In this document: in pieces, positions 50,526 through 59,077 of the stretch | Layout of the letters: every line of letters starts with the position of its first letter | Numbering within the stretch: position 1 is the stretch's first letter | DNA from: Bordetella parapertussis | Lineage (GTDB): Bacteria; Pseudomonadota; Gammaproteobacteria; Burkholderiales; Casimicrobiaceae | Direction of reading: 5' to 3' | Assembly: GCA_943331295.2 (NCBI GenBank) | Contig: CALQLA020000015.1 | Span: forward strand, 32,845 to 96,844 | Length of the DNA stretch: 64,000 nt | The notes under the pieces: generated by a model | The model's input: the letters and a program-made list of their open reading frames with translations, nothing else | Told to the model about the DNA's origin: nothing | Databases searched by the model: none | Made by a program: the position numbers and the translations under genes

Positions 50526-51157
50526 CGCCCTTCGTCCGCCTGCATGCCGTCGCCCTGCCCGTCGCGCAGCCCAACCTCGACACCGACCAGATCATTTCGG
50601 CCCGGTACCTGCAAAAGCCGCGCGCGGACGATTTCGGCCGCTACCTGTTCCGCGACCTGCGCTATCGGAAGGACGGGTCGGAGGATCCCGCCTTCCTGCT
50701 GAACCAGCCGGCGTACCGCGTGGCGCGCATCGTCGTGGCCGAGCGCAACTTCGCCTGCGGCTCGTCGCGCGAGCATGCCGTGTGGGCGCTGCACGACTAC
50801 GGGATCCGCGCCGTGATCGCCCCGAGCTTCGGCGACATCTTCCACACCAACGCGATCAAGAACGGGCTGCTGCCGATCGTCCTGCCCGCGGCCGTGGTCG
50901 ACGCCGCGATCGCCGTGCTGCTGGCGAAGCCCGGCAGCGCCGTCGACGTCGATCTGGAGGCGCGGACGGTCACCACGCCCGACGGGAAGGTTCACGAGTT
51001 CGCCATCGACCCGTTCTCGCGGCACTGCCTGCTGCAGGGGCAGGACGAACTCGACTACACGCTGGCGCAGGCCGACCGCATCGCGGAATTCGAGCGCGGC
51101 TTCGACGCCGGCTGGCCGCGGGGTCCGGGCCGGGACGAGCCCGCGGCCCGGCCGTGA
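50522..51157 (+). CDS. 3-isopropylmalate dehydratase small-subunit-like protein
   Basis: The 211-residue protein is the swivel-domain partner of the preceding gene. Landmarks are [32 protein letters not shown] (substrate Ser/Arg loop), [21 protein letters not shown] and [17 protein letters not shown]. These match LeuD well, and length is typical. ATG 50522 overlaps the large-subunit stop (ATGA), so the two should be made in equal amounts. Function follows that of the large subunit. Confidence 0.92.
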   Translation: MTPFVRLHAVALPVAQPNLDTDQIISARYLQKPRADDFGRYLFRDLRYRKDGSEDPAFLLNQPAYRVARIVVAERNFACGSSREHAVWALHDYGIRAVIAPSFGDIFHTNAIKNGLLPIVLPAAVVDAAIAVLLAKPGSAVDVDLEARTVTTPDGKVHEFAIDPFSRHCLLQGQDELDYTLAQADRIAEFERGFDAGWPRGPGRDEPAARP

Positions 51158-51251
51158 CGTCCCGCCGCGAGCACGGGCGGCGGGCGCGCGACGGCGCCGC
51201 CGCCCGCTCGCACTGCAACCCCGCATTGACGACATGCCACTGGAGAACGGA

Positions 51252-52328
51252 ATGAAGATCCTGGTGTTGCCGGGCGACGGAATCGGCCCGGAAGTGACGA
51301 CGCAGGCGGTGAAGGTGCTGCGCGCCGTCGTGGGGAACGAAGCGCTCGAACTGACCGAGGCGCCGCTCGGCGCCGCGGGCATCGAGGCCGCCGGCGACCC
51401 GCTTCCCGCGGCGACGCTGGAACTCTCCCGCAAGGCGGACGCGATCCTGTTCGGCGCGGCCGGCGGCCCCGGCGAGGAGACCCTGCCCTTCGACGAGCGG
51501 CCCGGCTCGGGGCTCCTGCGCCTGCGCCGCGCGCTGACGCTGTTCGCGAATTTCCGGCCGGCGTTCATGTTTCCCGAGCTGATCGGCGCGTCGACGCTGA
51601 AGCCGGAAGTGGTGGACGGCCTCGACATCGTGATCCTGCGCGAACTCAACGGCGACGCCTACTACGGCGAGCCGCGCGGCATCATCGTCAACGCGCGCGG
51701 CGAGCGCGAGGGCGTGAACACGATCCGCTACGCGGAGTCGGAGATCGAGCGCATTGCGCACGTCGCGTTCCGGACGGCGCGCGCGCGGCGCGGCAAGGTC
51801 TGCTCGGTGGACAAGGCCAACGTGCTGGAAGCCTCGCAGCTCTGGCGCGAAGTCGTGACGAAGGTGGGCGCCGCGTACCCCGACGTCGCGCTGACGCACG
51901 CGTACGTCGACGCCGCCGCGATGATGCTGATCCGCGAGCCGAAGCAGTTCGACGTCATGGTGGCGGGCAACATCTTCGGCGACATCCTGTCGGATGCCGC
52001 GGCGATGCTGACCGGCTCCATCGGCATGCTGCCCTCGGCCTCGCTCGGCACGGGCACCCTCGGACTCTACGAGCCCGTCCACGGGACCGCGCCCGACATC
52101 GCCGGCAGGAACATCGCCAATCCGCTCGCGGCGATCCTGTCGGCCGCGATGATGCTGCGCCATTCGTTCGGCCGCGACGCGGCCGCGGACCGGATCCATC
52201 GCGCCGTCGGCGCGGTGCTGCGGGAAGGACTGCGCACCGCCGACATCTTCCAGCCGGGAATGCGGCGGGTCGGCACCGGGGAGATGGGCGAAGCGGTGGT
52301 CGCCGCGCTGCGCCGCGACGGCGCGTGA
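51252..52328 (+). CDS. 3-isopropylmalate dehydrogenase-like beta-decarboxylating dehydrogenase
   Basis: This 358-residue NAD-dependent dehydrogenase has the family start [14 protein letters not shown], substrate arginines in [17 protein letters not shown], the catalytic Tyr in [13 protein letters not shown], Lys in [10 protein letters not shown], metal Asp in [16 protein letters not shown], and the NAD loop [14 protein letters not shown]. It oxidises a malate-type hydroxyacid and decarboxylates it. ATG 51252 has GGAG 7 nt upstream; an ATG at 51234 would add six residues. It is the natural next step after the LeuCD-like isomerase. Confidence 0.9.
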   Translation: MKILVLPGDGIGPEVTTQAVKVLRAVVGNEALELTEAPLGAAGIEAAGDPLPAATLELSRKADAILFGAAGGPGEETLPFDERPGSGLLRLRRALTLFANFRPAFMFPELIGASTLKPEVVDGLDIVILRELNGDAYYGEPRGIIVNARGEREGVNTIRYAESEIERIAHVAFRTARARRGKVCSVDKANVLEASQLWREVVTKVGAAYPDVALTHAYVDAAAMMLIREPKQFDVMVAGNIFGDILSDAAAMLTGSIGMLPSASLGTGTLGLYEPVHGTAPDIAGRNIANPLAAILSAAMMLRHSFGRDAAADRIHRAVGAVLREGLRTADIFQPGMRRVGTGEMGEAVVAALRRDGA

Positions 52329-52345
52329 ACCCTCGCGGCACCGGT

Positions 52346-52374
52346 TTGGCCTTTCTGTGCAAACTGTTATAACA
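52346..52374 (+). promoter_or_regulatory. Predicted internal promoter with a TGTTATAACA palindrome
   Basis: -35-like TTGGCC (52346-52351), 16 bp, -10 TATAAC (52368-52373), the latter inside the perfect palindrome TGTTATAACA (52365-52374). It lies in the 206-bp gap before the CoA-transferase gene, the longest in the cluster. Palindromes of this size are usual for GntR/FCD regulators, and such a gene lies at 59969. Confidence 0.4.
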
Positions 52375-52534
52375 TCGGCCCCGACAGGCACCGCCCCGGG
52401 CGGACCGCGCGCATCCTGAACGCCGCGCGACGTCCGCCAAGGCGGGCATCGCTGCCGCCGGGATTGCGGCAACCAGCATACCGGCCACCGCGGCCCGAGA
52501 GCGCGGGGCCGGCGCACCGGAGGAGGATCCAGTC

Positions 52535-53800
52535 TTGACGACATTCCCGGCAGCAGCGGCAGCAGGCGCGCAGGGCGCCCCGGCGCAACGCAGTCCCGCG
52601 GCGCTCGACGGCATCCGCGTCGTGGACCTGACGCAGTTCGAGGCCGGCACCTCGTGCACCGAGACGCTCGCGTGGATGGGCGCCGACGTGATCAAGGTCG
52701 AGCCGCCGGGCAAGGGCGAGCAGGGCCGCACCGCGCACGACGCGAACGGCACCGACTCGCACTACTTCATGCTGCTCAACGCGAACAAGCGCAGCGTCAC
52801 CTGCAACCTCAAGTCGGACGAGGGGCGCGCGCTGCTGACGCGGCTGATCGCACAGTCCGACGTGTTCATCGAGAACTACGCGCCGGGCGTGATCGAGCGG
52901 CTCGGCTTCGGCTACGATGTCGTGCGCGCGATCAACCCGCGGATCATCTACGCGCAGATCAAGGGCTTCGCACCCGACGGACCGTTCGCCAAGTACCTTT
53001 CTTTCGACCCGATCGCGCAGGCGGCGGGCGGCGGGCTCTCGATCACCGGCGAGGAAACCGGGCGGCCGCTGAAGCCCGGGCTCAACGTCGGCGACACGGG
53101 CGCGGGCCTCCATTGCACGATCGGCATCCTCGGCGCCCTCTTCCAGCGCCACGCGACCAACGCCGGCCAGCGCATCGAAGTCTCGATGCAGGACGCGGTG
53201 ATCAACTTCAGCCGGATCGCCTACGCGGCGCAGGCGCTGTTCGGCAAGCCCGCGCCGCGCGCCGGCAACCAGAGCATCATCGCCGGCACGTCACCCTCCG
53301 AGGTCTACCCGTGCAAGGGGGGCGGCCCCAACGACTACTGCTACGTCTACACGACGCGCGCCGGCAACCACCAGTGGCACAGCCTCCTCGCCGTCATCGG
53401 GCGCGAGGACCTGAAGGACGACCCGCGCTTCGAGACGCCCCGGCTGCGCCAGCAGAACTCGGCGGCGGTGGACGAGGTGATGTCGGCGTGGACGCGCAAC
53501 TACGACAAGCACACGGTAATGCGGATGCTGGGCGACGCCGGCGTGCCGGCGAGCGCGATCTTCGACACCGTCGAGCTCTCCGCCGATCCGGACCTGCGCC
53601 GTCGCGGCACGTTCGTCAACGTGAATCACCCGATCCGCGGCGACTTCGTGATGCCGGGCTTCATCGTCAAGATGAGCGACTCGCACGTCCCGGTGCGCGC
53701 CTCGCCCGTGCTCGCCGCCGACAACCAGGCAGTGTGGGGCGACCTGCTCGGCGTGTCGGCCGACGAACTCGCCGAACTGCAGCGCCGGAAGGTGATCTGA
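52535..53800 (+). CDS. CaiB/BaiF (formyl-CoA:oxalate-like) CoA-transferase
   Basis: The 421-residue class III CoA-transferase is closest to Frc in layout. GIRVVDLTQFEAGTSC, WMGADVIKVEPPGKGEQG and LLNANKRSVTCNL form the N-terminal CoA domain. GLNVGDTGAGLHCTIGIL carries the catalytic Asp that forms the acyl anhydride. The start is TTG 52535 with strong GGAGGAGGATCC. It would move CoA onto a carboxylic acid; with the next gene it recalls the oxalate Frc-Oxc pair. The true acceptor may be larger. Confidence 0.9.
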   Translation: MTTFPAAAAAGAQGAPAQRSPAALDGIRVVDLTQFEAGTSCTETLAWMGADVIKVEPPGKGEQGRTAHDANGTDSHYFMLLNANKRSVTCNLKSDEGRALLTRLIAQSDVFIENYAPGVIERLGFGYDVVRAINPRIIYAQIKGFAPDGPFAKYLSFDPIAQAAGGGLSITGEETGRPLKPGLNVGDTGAGLHCTIGILGALFQRHATNAGQRIEVSMQDAVINFSRIAYAAQALFGKPAPRAGNQSIIAGTSPSEVYPCKGGGPNDYCYVYTTRAGNHQWHSLLAVIGREDLKDDPRFETPRLRQQNSAAVDEVMSAWTRNYDKHTVMRMLGDAGVPASAIFDTVELSADPDLRRRGTFVNVNHPIRGDFVMPGFIVKMSDSHVPVRASPVLAADNQAVWGDLLGVSADELAELQRRKVI

Positions 53801-53840
53801 TGGTGCGCCACCAGGACCACCGCCCGGCAGGAGCGAACGA

Positions 53841-55487
53841 ATGAAGGTGCGCGGCTACACGCTCTTCGGGCGCGCGCTCGCGCAGCAGGGCGCCGACACG
53901 CTGTTCTTCATCATGGGCGGGCCCATCAATGACGCGGTGAAGGCCGCGATCAGCGAGGGCGTGCGCGCGATCGACGTCCGGCACGAGCAGGCCGGCGCGA
54001 TGATGGCGCATGCCTATGCGCGCGTCCGCGCGCGCCCAGGCGTGTGCATGGGCGCGTCGGGTCCCGGCACCGTGAACCTGACGACGGGCCTCGCCAACGC
54101 GCTGGTCGACGGCGCGCCGGTGGTCGCGTTCGGCGGCGCGAGCGCGTTGAGTTCCGTCGGCACCGGCGCGTTCCAGGAGATCGACCAGGTGGCCGTGATG
54201 CGGCCGGTCACCAAGTGGGCGGAGCGGGTCTACGACACCGCGCGCATCCCCGAGATGGTGGCGCTCGCGTTCCGCCGCGCGCTGGCCGGCAAGCCCGGCC
54301 CCGTGTACCTCGACCTGCCCGGCGACGTGCTCTATGCGGAAGTGGACGAGGAATCCGTGCAGTGGCCGCGACCGGCCGCGGAATGCATCGCGCCCCGTCC
54401 CGGCGCGGCCGCCGGCGACGTCGAGCGCGTCGTCGCGCGCCTCGCCCGGGCGGCGCGACCGGTGCTGATCGCCGGCAGCGGCGTGCTCTGGTCCGAAGGC
54501 GCCGCCGCGCTGCAGGCGTTCGTCGACACCTCGGGAATCCCGTTCTACACGACCCCGCAGAGCCGCGGCGTGATTCCCGAAGACCACCCGTACGCCTACC
54601 TCCAGGCGCGCACGACGGCCTTCAAGGAGGCCGACCTCGTGCTCGTCGTCGGCACGCGGCTCAACTACGTGATCTCGCACGGCCGGCCGCCGCGATTCTC
54701 GCCGACCGCGACGTTCGTTCGCATCGACATCGATCCGGCGGAAATCGCGGGCAGCGGGCACGTCGACATCGGCCTCGTCGGCGACGCCGGCACCGTGGTC
54801 GGCCAGCTCGGCGCCGCGCTGGCCGGCCGCGTCGCGCCGGAGCAGTTCGCCGCGTGGCGGGCGCAGCTGTCCGCCATCGAAGAAAAACGCCGCGCCGGGC
54901 ACGAGGCGCAACTCGCCACCGACCAGGTGCCGATCCACCCGCTGCGCCTCTGCAGGGAAATCCGCGACTTCATCGGCCGCGACACGATCCTCGTCGTCGA
55001 CGGCCAGGAGATACTCAACTACGGCCGGCAATCGATACCGAGCTTCCGGCCGGGACACCGGCTCAACTCGGGCACCTTCGGCACGATGGGCGTCGGGCTG
55101 CCGTTCGGCGTCGGCGCCAAGGCCGCGAAGCCCGGCCACGACGTGGTGGTGCTGCACGGCGACGGCTCGTTCGGGTTGAACGCGATGGAACTTGACACCG
55201 CGGTGCGGCACAAGCTCCCGGTGCTGGTCGTCATCAGCCTCAACGGCGGCTGGACGGCGGACCCCGATCGCGTCAAGCCCGGGCGCGACCTGGGCTACAC
55301 GCGCTACGACCGGATGGCCGAGACGCTCGGCTGCCACGGCGAATTCGTCGAGCAGCCGGCCGACATCCGGCCCGCGCTGGAACGCGCCGCCGCGGCGGTG
55401 GCTGCCGGGCAGACGGCGGTGGTGAACGTGGTGACCGACTGGCGCGCCCGCGCCGGCACCGCCAACTTCACGAATTACGTGACCTGA
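53841..55487 (+). CDS. TPP-dependent enzyme, oxalyl-CoA decarboxylase / 2-hydroxyacyl-CoA lyase-like
   Basis: The 548-residue ThDP enzyme has the three-domain layout of the acetolactate-synthase family. Catalytic Glu49 is in IDVRHEQAGAMMAHAYAR, and VCMGASGPGTVNLTTGLAN follows. The TPP-Mg motif is HGDGSFGLNAMELDTAV with LVVISLNGGW at its end. It lacks an FAD-specific stretch and is nearest in length and context to oxalyl-CoA decarboxylase and HACL. It starts 40 bp after the CoA-transferase with AGGAG. It likely removes CO2 or a C1-CoA unit from the product of that enzyme. Confidence 0.88.
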   Translation: MKVRGYTLFGRALAQQGADTLFFIMGGPINDAVKAAISEGVRAIDVRHEQAGAMMAHAYARVRARPGVCMGASGPGTVNLTTGLANALVDGAPVVAFGGASALSSVGTGAFQEIDQVAVMRPVTKWAERVYDTARIPEMVALAFRRALAGKPGPVYLDLPGDVLYAEVDEESVQWPRPAAECIAPRPGAAAGDVERVVARLARAARPVLIAGSGVLWSEGAAALQAFVDTSGIPFYTTPQSRGVIPEDHPYAYLQARTTAFKEADLVLVVGTRLNYVISHGRPPRFSPTATFVRIDIDPAEIAGSGHVDIGLVGDAGTVVGQLGAALAGRVAPEQFAAWRAQLSAIEEKRRAGHEAQLATDQVPIHPLRLCREIRDFIGRDTILVVDGQEILNYGRQSIPSFRPGHRLNSGTFGTMGVGLPFGVGAKAAKPGHDVVVLHGDGSFGLNAMELDTAVRHKLPVLVVISLNGGWTADPDRVKPGRDLGYTRYDRMAETLGCHGEFVEQPADIRPALERAAAAVAAGQTAVVNVVTDWRARAGTANFTNYVT

Positions 55488-55510
55488 TCCACGAACAACA
55501 GGGAGTCGCC

Positions 55511-56497
55511 ATGTTCCCGCATGCGTTCATTTCCTCCGTTTTGTCGCTGGTCTTCGCTGCCGTCGCCGCCCTCGCGCCGGCGTCCTCGCTCGCCGCGGAC
55601 TGGCCGACGCGCCCGATACGGTTCATCGTTCCCGCTGCGGCCGGCGGAGGCACCGACCTCATCGCCCGCGTGATCGCGGTGCGCGTGTCGGAAACGCTGA
55701 AGCAGCCGGTGGTGGTCGAGAACAAGCCGGGCGCCGAGGAGATCATCGGCGAGGACTTCGTCGCGAAGTCCCCGCCCGACGGCTACACCGTGCTGATCAG
55801 CGCGGCAAACATCGCCGTCAATCCCAGCACGCGCAAGAAGCTCCCGTTCGATCCGTTGCGCGACTTCCAGCCGGTCGCGCAGCTCGCGACGTTTCCGTAC
55901 GTGCTGATCATCAACCCGAAGCTGCCGGCGCGCAGCGTCCCCGACCTCGTTGCCCATTCGAAGAAGCAGCCGACCGGCCTCAACGCGGCGGTGGGAGGCA
56001 CCGCCAACCGCCTCGTCACCGAGCTCTTCCGGCAGCGTACCGGCGCCAACCTGGTGCTCGTTCCCTACAAGGGCTGCGGGCCGGCGTCGCTCGCGGTCGT
56101 CACCGGCGAAACGGACCTCGCGTTCTGCAGCGCGCCGGCGCTGGCGGGCTTCATCAAGGACGGGCGGCTGATCGCGCTCGCGGTCACCGGCGACAAGCGG
56201 CTGTCGATGCTGCCCGACATCCCGACCACCCGGGACATCGGCGTCGCCGCGTATCACATCGAGCTCTCGCAGTGGGTCGGTGCGTTCGTCGCGGCCGGCA
56301 CGCCGCCGGAGATCACCGCGCGGCTCAACGAGGAAATCAACAACGCGCTGGCGTCGCCGGACGTGATCGCCAAGGTCGGCCAGCTGGGCGGCGAGCCCTC
56401 CCGGATGACGGTCGCCCAGTACACCGAGTTCTTCCGCGCGGAGATTGCGCAGATCAGGGACGTCGTCACGCGCGCCGGCATACCGGCCGAGGATTGA
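55511..56497 (+). CDS. Bug/TctC-type tricarboxylate-transporter receptor (second of cluster)
   Basis: The 328-residue periplasmic receptor has a clear signal peptide (SVLSLVFAAVAALAPASSLAA) and Bug motifs: WPTRPIRFIVPAAAGGGTDL, NKPGAEEIIGEDFVAKSPPDG, LVPYKGCGPASLAVVTGETD and VGAFVAAGTPPEITARLNEE. It differs strongly from the receptor at 48031, so the two probably bind different ligands. It starts 23 bp after the TPP enzyme, in the same unit. No cognate TctAB genes are in the window. Confidence 0.92.
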   Translation: MFPHAFISSVLSLVFAAVAALAPASSLAADWPTRPIRFIVPAAAGGGTDLIARVIAVRVSETLKQPVVVENKPGAEEIIGEDFVAKSPPDGYTVLISAANIAVNPSTRKKLPFDPLRDFQPVAQLATFPYVLIINPKLPARSVPDLVAHSKKQPTGLNAAVGGTANRLVTELFRQRTGANLVLVPYKGCGPASLAVVTGETDLAFCSAPALAGFIKDGRLIALAVTGDKRLSMLPDIPTTRDIGVAAYHIELSQWVGAFVAAGTPPEITARLNEEINNALASPDVIAKVGQLGGEPSRMTVAQYTEFFRAEIAQIRDVVTRAGIPAED

Positions 56498-56537
56498 CGA
56501 GGGCGATGGCGACGTCGCGCGCAACGGGAGACCGACC

Positions 56538-57221
56538 ATGATGAAACTGTTCACGACCCCCGCATCGAGCTTCGTGCGCAAGGTGACCGTAACGATCCGC
56601 GAGCTCGGGCTCGAGTCGCGGGTGGAGTTGATACCGACGCGCTGGCCCCACACCTGGGGCACGCACACGGTGCCGTTCCGCCCGGAATTTGCCGCGGCGA
56701 CGCCAGTGGGCCGGATTCCGGCGCTGGTCACCGACGACGGCCTGCGGCTGTGCGACTCCTCGGTGATCTGCGACTACCTCAATGTCGAGTTCGGCCACTA
56801 CCGGCTGTGCCCGGTCGACGGCCCGGAGCGCTGGCGCATCCAGGCCGTAATCTCGCTCGCCAACGCCGTGCTCGAGGCGCAGGCGTTCCGGCGCGCCGAG
56901 ACGCTGCGCGCGAAATCGGACAAGCCGGCCGAGTATTCGCAGGACTTCGTCGACAAGATGATCGCGCGGCAGGACCGCTGCTACCGGGCGCTCGACGAGA
57001 TGGTCGGCGCCTTCCCGTCCGCGCCCGACCTGGGCCAGATCGCGGTCGGCGCCGCCTGCGGGATTTCCGACTTCCGCTTTCACGACATCTGGCGCCCGTC
57101 CTACCCGAACCTCGCGCAGTGGTACGAGACGTTCCGGCAGCGTCCGTCGATGGTCGCGACGGAGCCGGCGGAGACGCCGACGGACCCCGACGCCGCCGCG
57201 TCCGCGGCGCCGCCGCGCTAG
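56538..57221 (+). CDS. Glutathione S-transferase family protein
   Basis: The 227-residue protein has an N-terminal thioredoxin-like GST domain (LFTTPASSFVRKVTVTIREL, GRIPALVTDDGLRLCDSSVI with the Ser of the glutathione cis-Pro site) and an all-helical C-terminal domain (YRALDEMVGAFPSAPD, WYETFRQRPSMVATEP). The catalytic residue is probably Ser in PASSF. In aromatic pathways GSTs can isomerise maleyl-type intermediates or cleave ethers. Here its step is unknown. Confidence 0.88.
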   Translation: MMKLFTTPASSFVRKVTVTIRELGLESRVELIPTRWPHTWGTHTVPFRPEFAAATPVGRIPALVTDDGLRLCDSSVICDYLNVEFGHYRLCPVDGPERWRIQAVISLANAVLEAQAFRRAETLRAKSDKPAEYSQDFVDKMIARQDRCYRALDEMVGAFPSAPDLGQIAVGAACGISDFRFHDIWRPSYPNLAQWYETFRQRPSMVATEPAETPTDPDAAASAAPPR

Positions 57222-57275
57222 CCGCGCCCGCGGTCCATCGCTGCGACGACGACGCTGCCCGCGCGGCAACCTGCG

Positions 57276-58277
57276 ATGACAGCGTCCCCGCCACGCGCAG
57301 CGCCGAATGCGGCGATGCCCATCGTCGACGCGCATTTCCACCTGTGGGACCTCGACGCGAACTACTACCCGTGGCTCGCGGACGGGAATCGGCCGACGCT
57401 GGTCAAGGGCTTCGAGGCCCTGCGCCGGAACTACGTCGTCGCTGACTACCTGCGCGACGTCGGCACGCTCAATGTCGTGGCGGGCGTCCACATCCAGGCC
57501 GAGCACGATTCGCGCGACCCGGTGCGCGAGACGCGCTGGCTGGAGCGCGTTGCCGGAGAACCGGCGTCACGCGGTTTTCCGCAGGCAATCGTCGCCGAAG
57601 CCGACCTCGCGCGCGACGACGTAGAGGCCACGCTCGCGGAACACTGCCGGCATGCCAACGTGCGCGGCATCCGGTTCGCGCTGCACCGGCGGCTCGACGC
57701 GGCCGAGCCCTACGACCCGCTGCTCGACCCGGCGTGGGTCCGCAACTTTCCGCTGCTCGCGAAGTACGGCCTGTCGTTCGACCTGCAACTCTTTCCGCGC
57801 CAGGCGCCCGCGGCGCTCGACCTGATCCGCGGCAATCCCGGCGTGCAGTTCATCCTCACCCATTGCGCGATGCCCTTCGCGCGCGACGCCGCCGGCGTCC
57901 TGCAGTGGCGGCACGCGATTGCCGACTACGCACGGTTCCCGAACGTCGCGATCAAGATCTCCGGATTCGGCGGCTATGACCCGGCGTGGAGTGCCGCGAG
58001 CATCGAGCCGATCGTCTCGGCGGTGATCGAGGCGTTCGGCCCGCAGCGGTGCATGCTGGCGAGCAATTTTCCGGTCGAAGGGCTCGTCAAGCGGTATGCC
58101 GACATCTGGGCGACGTACCTGGCGTGCTTCGCGTCGTACACCGCCGCGGAGCGCGACATGCTGTTCTGGCGCAATGCGGCAACGGTTTATCGACTGCCGG
58201 TCGCCGCGAGCTCTGCTCAGGCCGGACGGTCTGGTAGCGGCGGCGACACCCATCCAACACATTACCCACGGAGGTAG
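57276..58277 (+). CDS. Amidohydrolase-2 family TIM-barrel hydrolase/lactonase
   Basis: The 333-residue metal enzyme has the H-x-H metal motif in IVDAHFHLWDLDANYYPW, a later metal His in FILTHCAMPF, and the strand-8 region MLASNFPVEG where the usual Asp is Asn. It belongs to the COG3618 branch, with 2-pyrone-4,6-dicarboxylate and sugar lactonases. In this cluster opening a lactone to a polycarboxylate would make sense. ATG 57276 gives MTASPPRAAPN; ATG 57315 (MPIVDAHFHLWD) is equally possible. Confidence 0.85.
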   Translation: MTASPPRAAPNAAMPIVDAHFHLWDLDANYYPWLADGNRPTLVKGFEALRRNYVVADYLRDVGTLNVVAGVHIQAEHDSRDPVRETRWLERVAGEPASRGFPQAIVAEADLARDDVEATLAEHCRHANVRGIRFALHRRLDAAEPYDPLLDPAWVRNFPLLAKYGLSFDLQLFPRQAPAALDLIRGNPGVQFILTHCAMPFARDAAGVLQWRHAIADYARFPNVAIKISGFGGYDPAWSAASIEPIVSAVIEAFGPQRCMLASNFPVEGLVKRYADIWATYLACFASYTAAERDMLFWRNAATVYRLPVAASSAQAGRSGSGGDTHPTHYPRR

Positions 58278-58280
58278 CGC

Positions 58281-59015
58281 ATGGAACAGAAGAAATCGCT
58301 GGTGGTGATCGCGGCGCACACGGGAGATTTTGTCTGGCGCTGCGCGGGCGCGGTCGCGCTGCACACGGCGCTGGGCCATCGCGCGGTGATCATCTGCCTC
58401 TCCTACGGCGAGCGCGGCGAGGCCGCCAAGCTGTACAGCGAGCCCGGGATGACGCAGCCGAAGGCGCGCATCGAGCGCCGCATCGAGGCCGAGAAGGCCG
58501 CGGCGGTGCTCGGGGCGGAGATCGAGTTCTTCGACGGCGACGACTACATGCTGCACACCAACGAGGCGATGCTGGACCGCGCGGTGGCGATCCTGCGCGA
58601 CACCCAGGTCGGCTTCATCCTGACCCACACGCGCGACGACCCGGCCAACATCGACCACGTCACCGCGTCCCGGTTCGCGCTGCAGGCGCGGATGTCGGCG
58701 CAGGCCGTCGGGCGCGCGGGCGGCAAGGCGATCGGTTCGCCGGAGATCCACGGGATGACGATCGGCGCGCCGCAGGTGTACTGCTTCGAGCCGCACCAGT
58801 CGGAGCTTTGCAACTTCAAGCCCGACACGCTGCTCGACATCTCGGAAGTCTGGGACAGGAAGTGGGCGGCGATCCAGTGCATCAAGAGCCAGCCGCTGAT
58901 GTGGGAGCACTACCGCAACGTCGCGATCCAGCGCGGCGCCATCGCGCGCGGCCGGCCGGCGTACGCGGAGGCGTACCAGCGCCTCTTCCCCGCCACCGTC
59001 AGGCAGCTCGACTGA
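58281..59015 (+). CDS. GalB-like 4-oxalomesaconate hydratase (LmbE/PIG-L fold)
   Basis: This 244-residue protein has the LmbE fold. VVIAAHTGDFVWRCAGAVALH carries the family's His-x-x-Asp metal site (usually HPDD, here HTGD, as in GalB which has HSAD). ICLSYGERGEAAKLY, ILTHTRDDPANIDHVTASR, CFEPHQSELCNFKPDTLLDI and AYQRLFP match the gallate-pathway hydratase GalB of Pseudomonas as I recall it. GalB hydrates 4-oxalomesaconate to 4-carboxy-4-hydroxy-2-oxoadipate. GGAGGTAGCGC precedes ATG 58281, only 3 bp after the amidohydrolase gene. Confidence 0.88.
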   Translation: MEQKKSLVVIAAHTGDFVWRCAGAVALHTALGHRAVIICLSYGERGEAAKLYSEPGMTQPKARIERRIEAEKAAAVLGAEIEFFDGDDYMLHTNEAMLDRAVAILRDTQVGFILTHTRDDPANIDHVTASRFALQARMSAQAVGRAGGKAIGSPEIHGMTIGAPQVYCFEPHQSELCNFKPDTLLDISEVWDRKWAAIQCIKSQPLMWEHYRNVAIQRGAIARGRPAYAEAYQRLFPATVRQLD

Positions 59016-59077
59016 AGCGCCGCGCGGTCCCCGCGGCCGATCCGCATCCTCACCGGCAACATCAACGGAGCACCACG

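Noticed and set aside
49056..52328. Simple call as the leucine biosynthesis genes leuC, leuD, leuB
   Set aside because: Sequence similarity allows it, but the flanking receptor, CoA-transferase, TPP enzyme and LysR gene argue for a catabolic role, so symbols were withheld.
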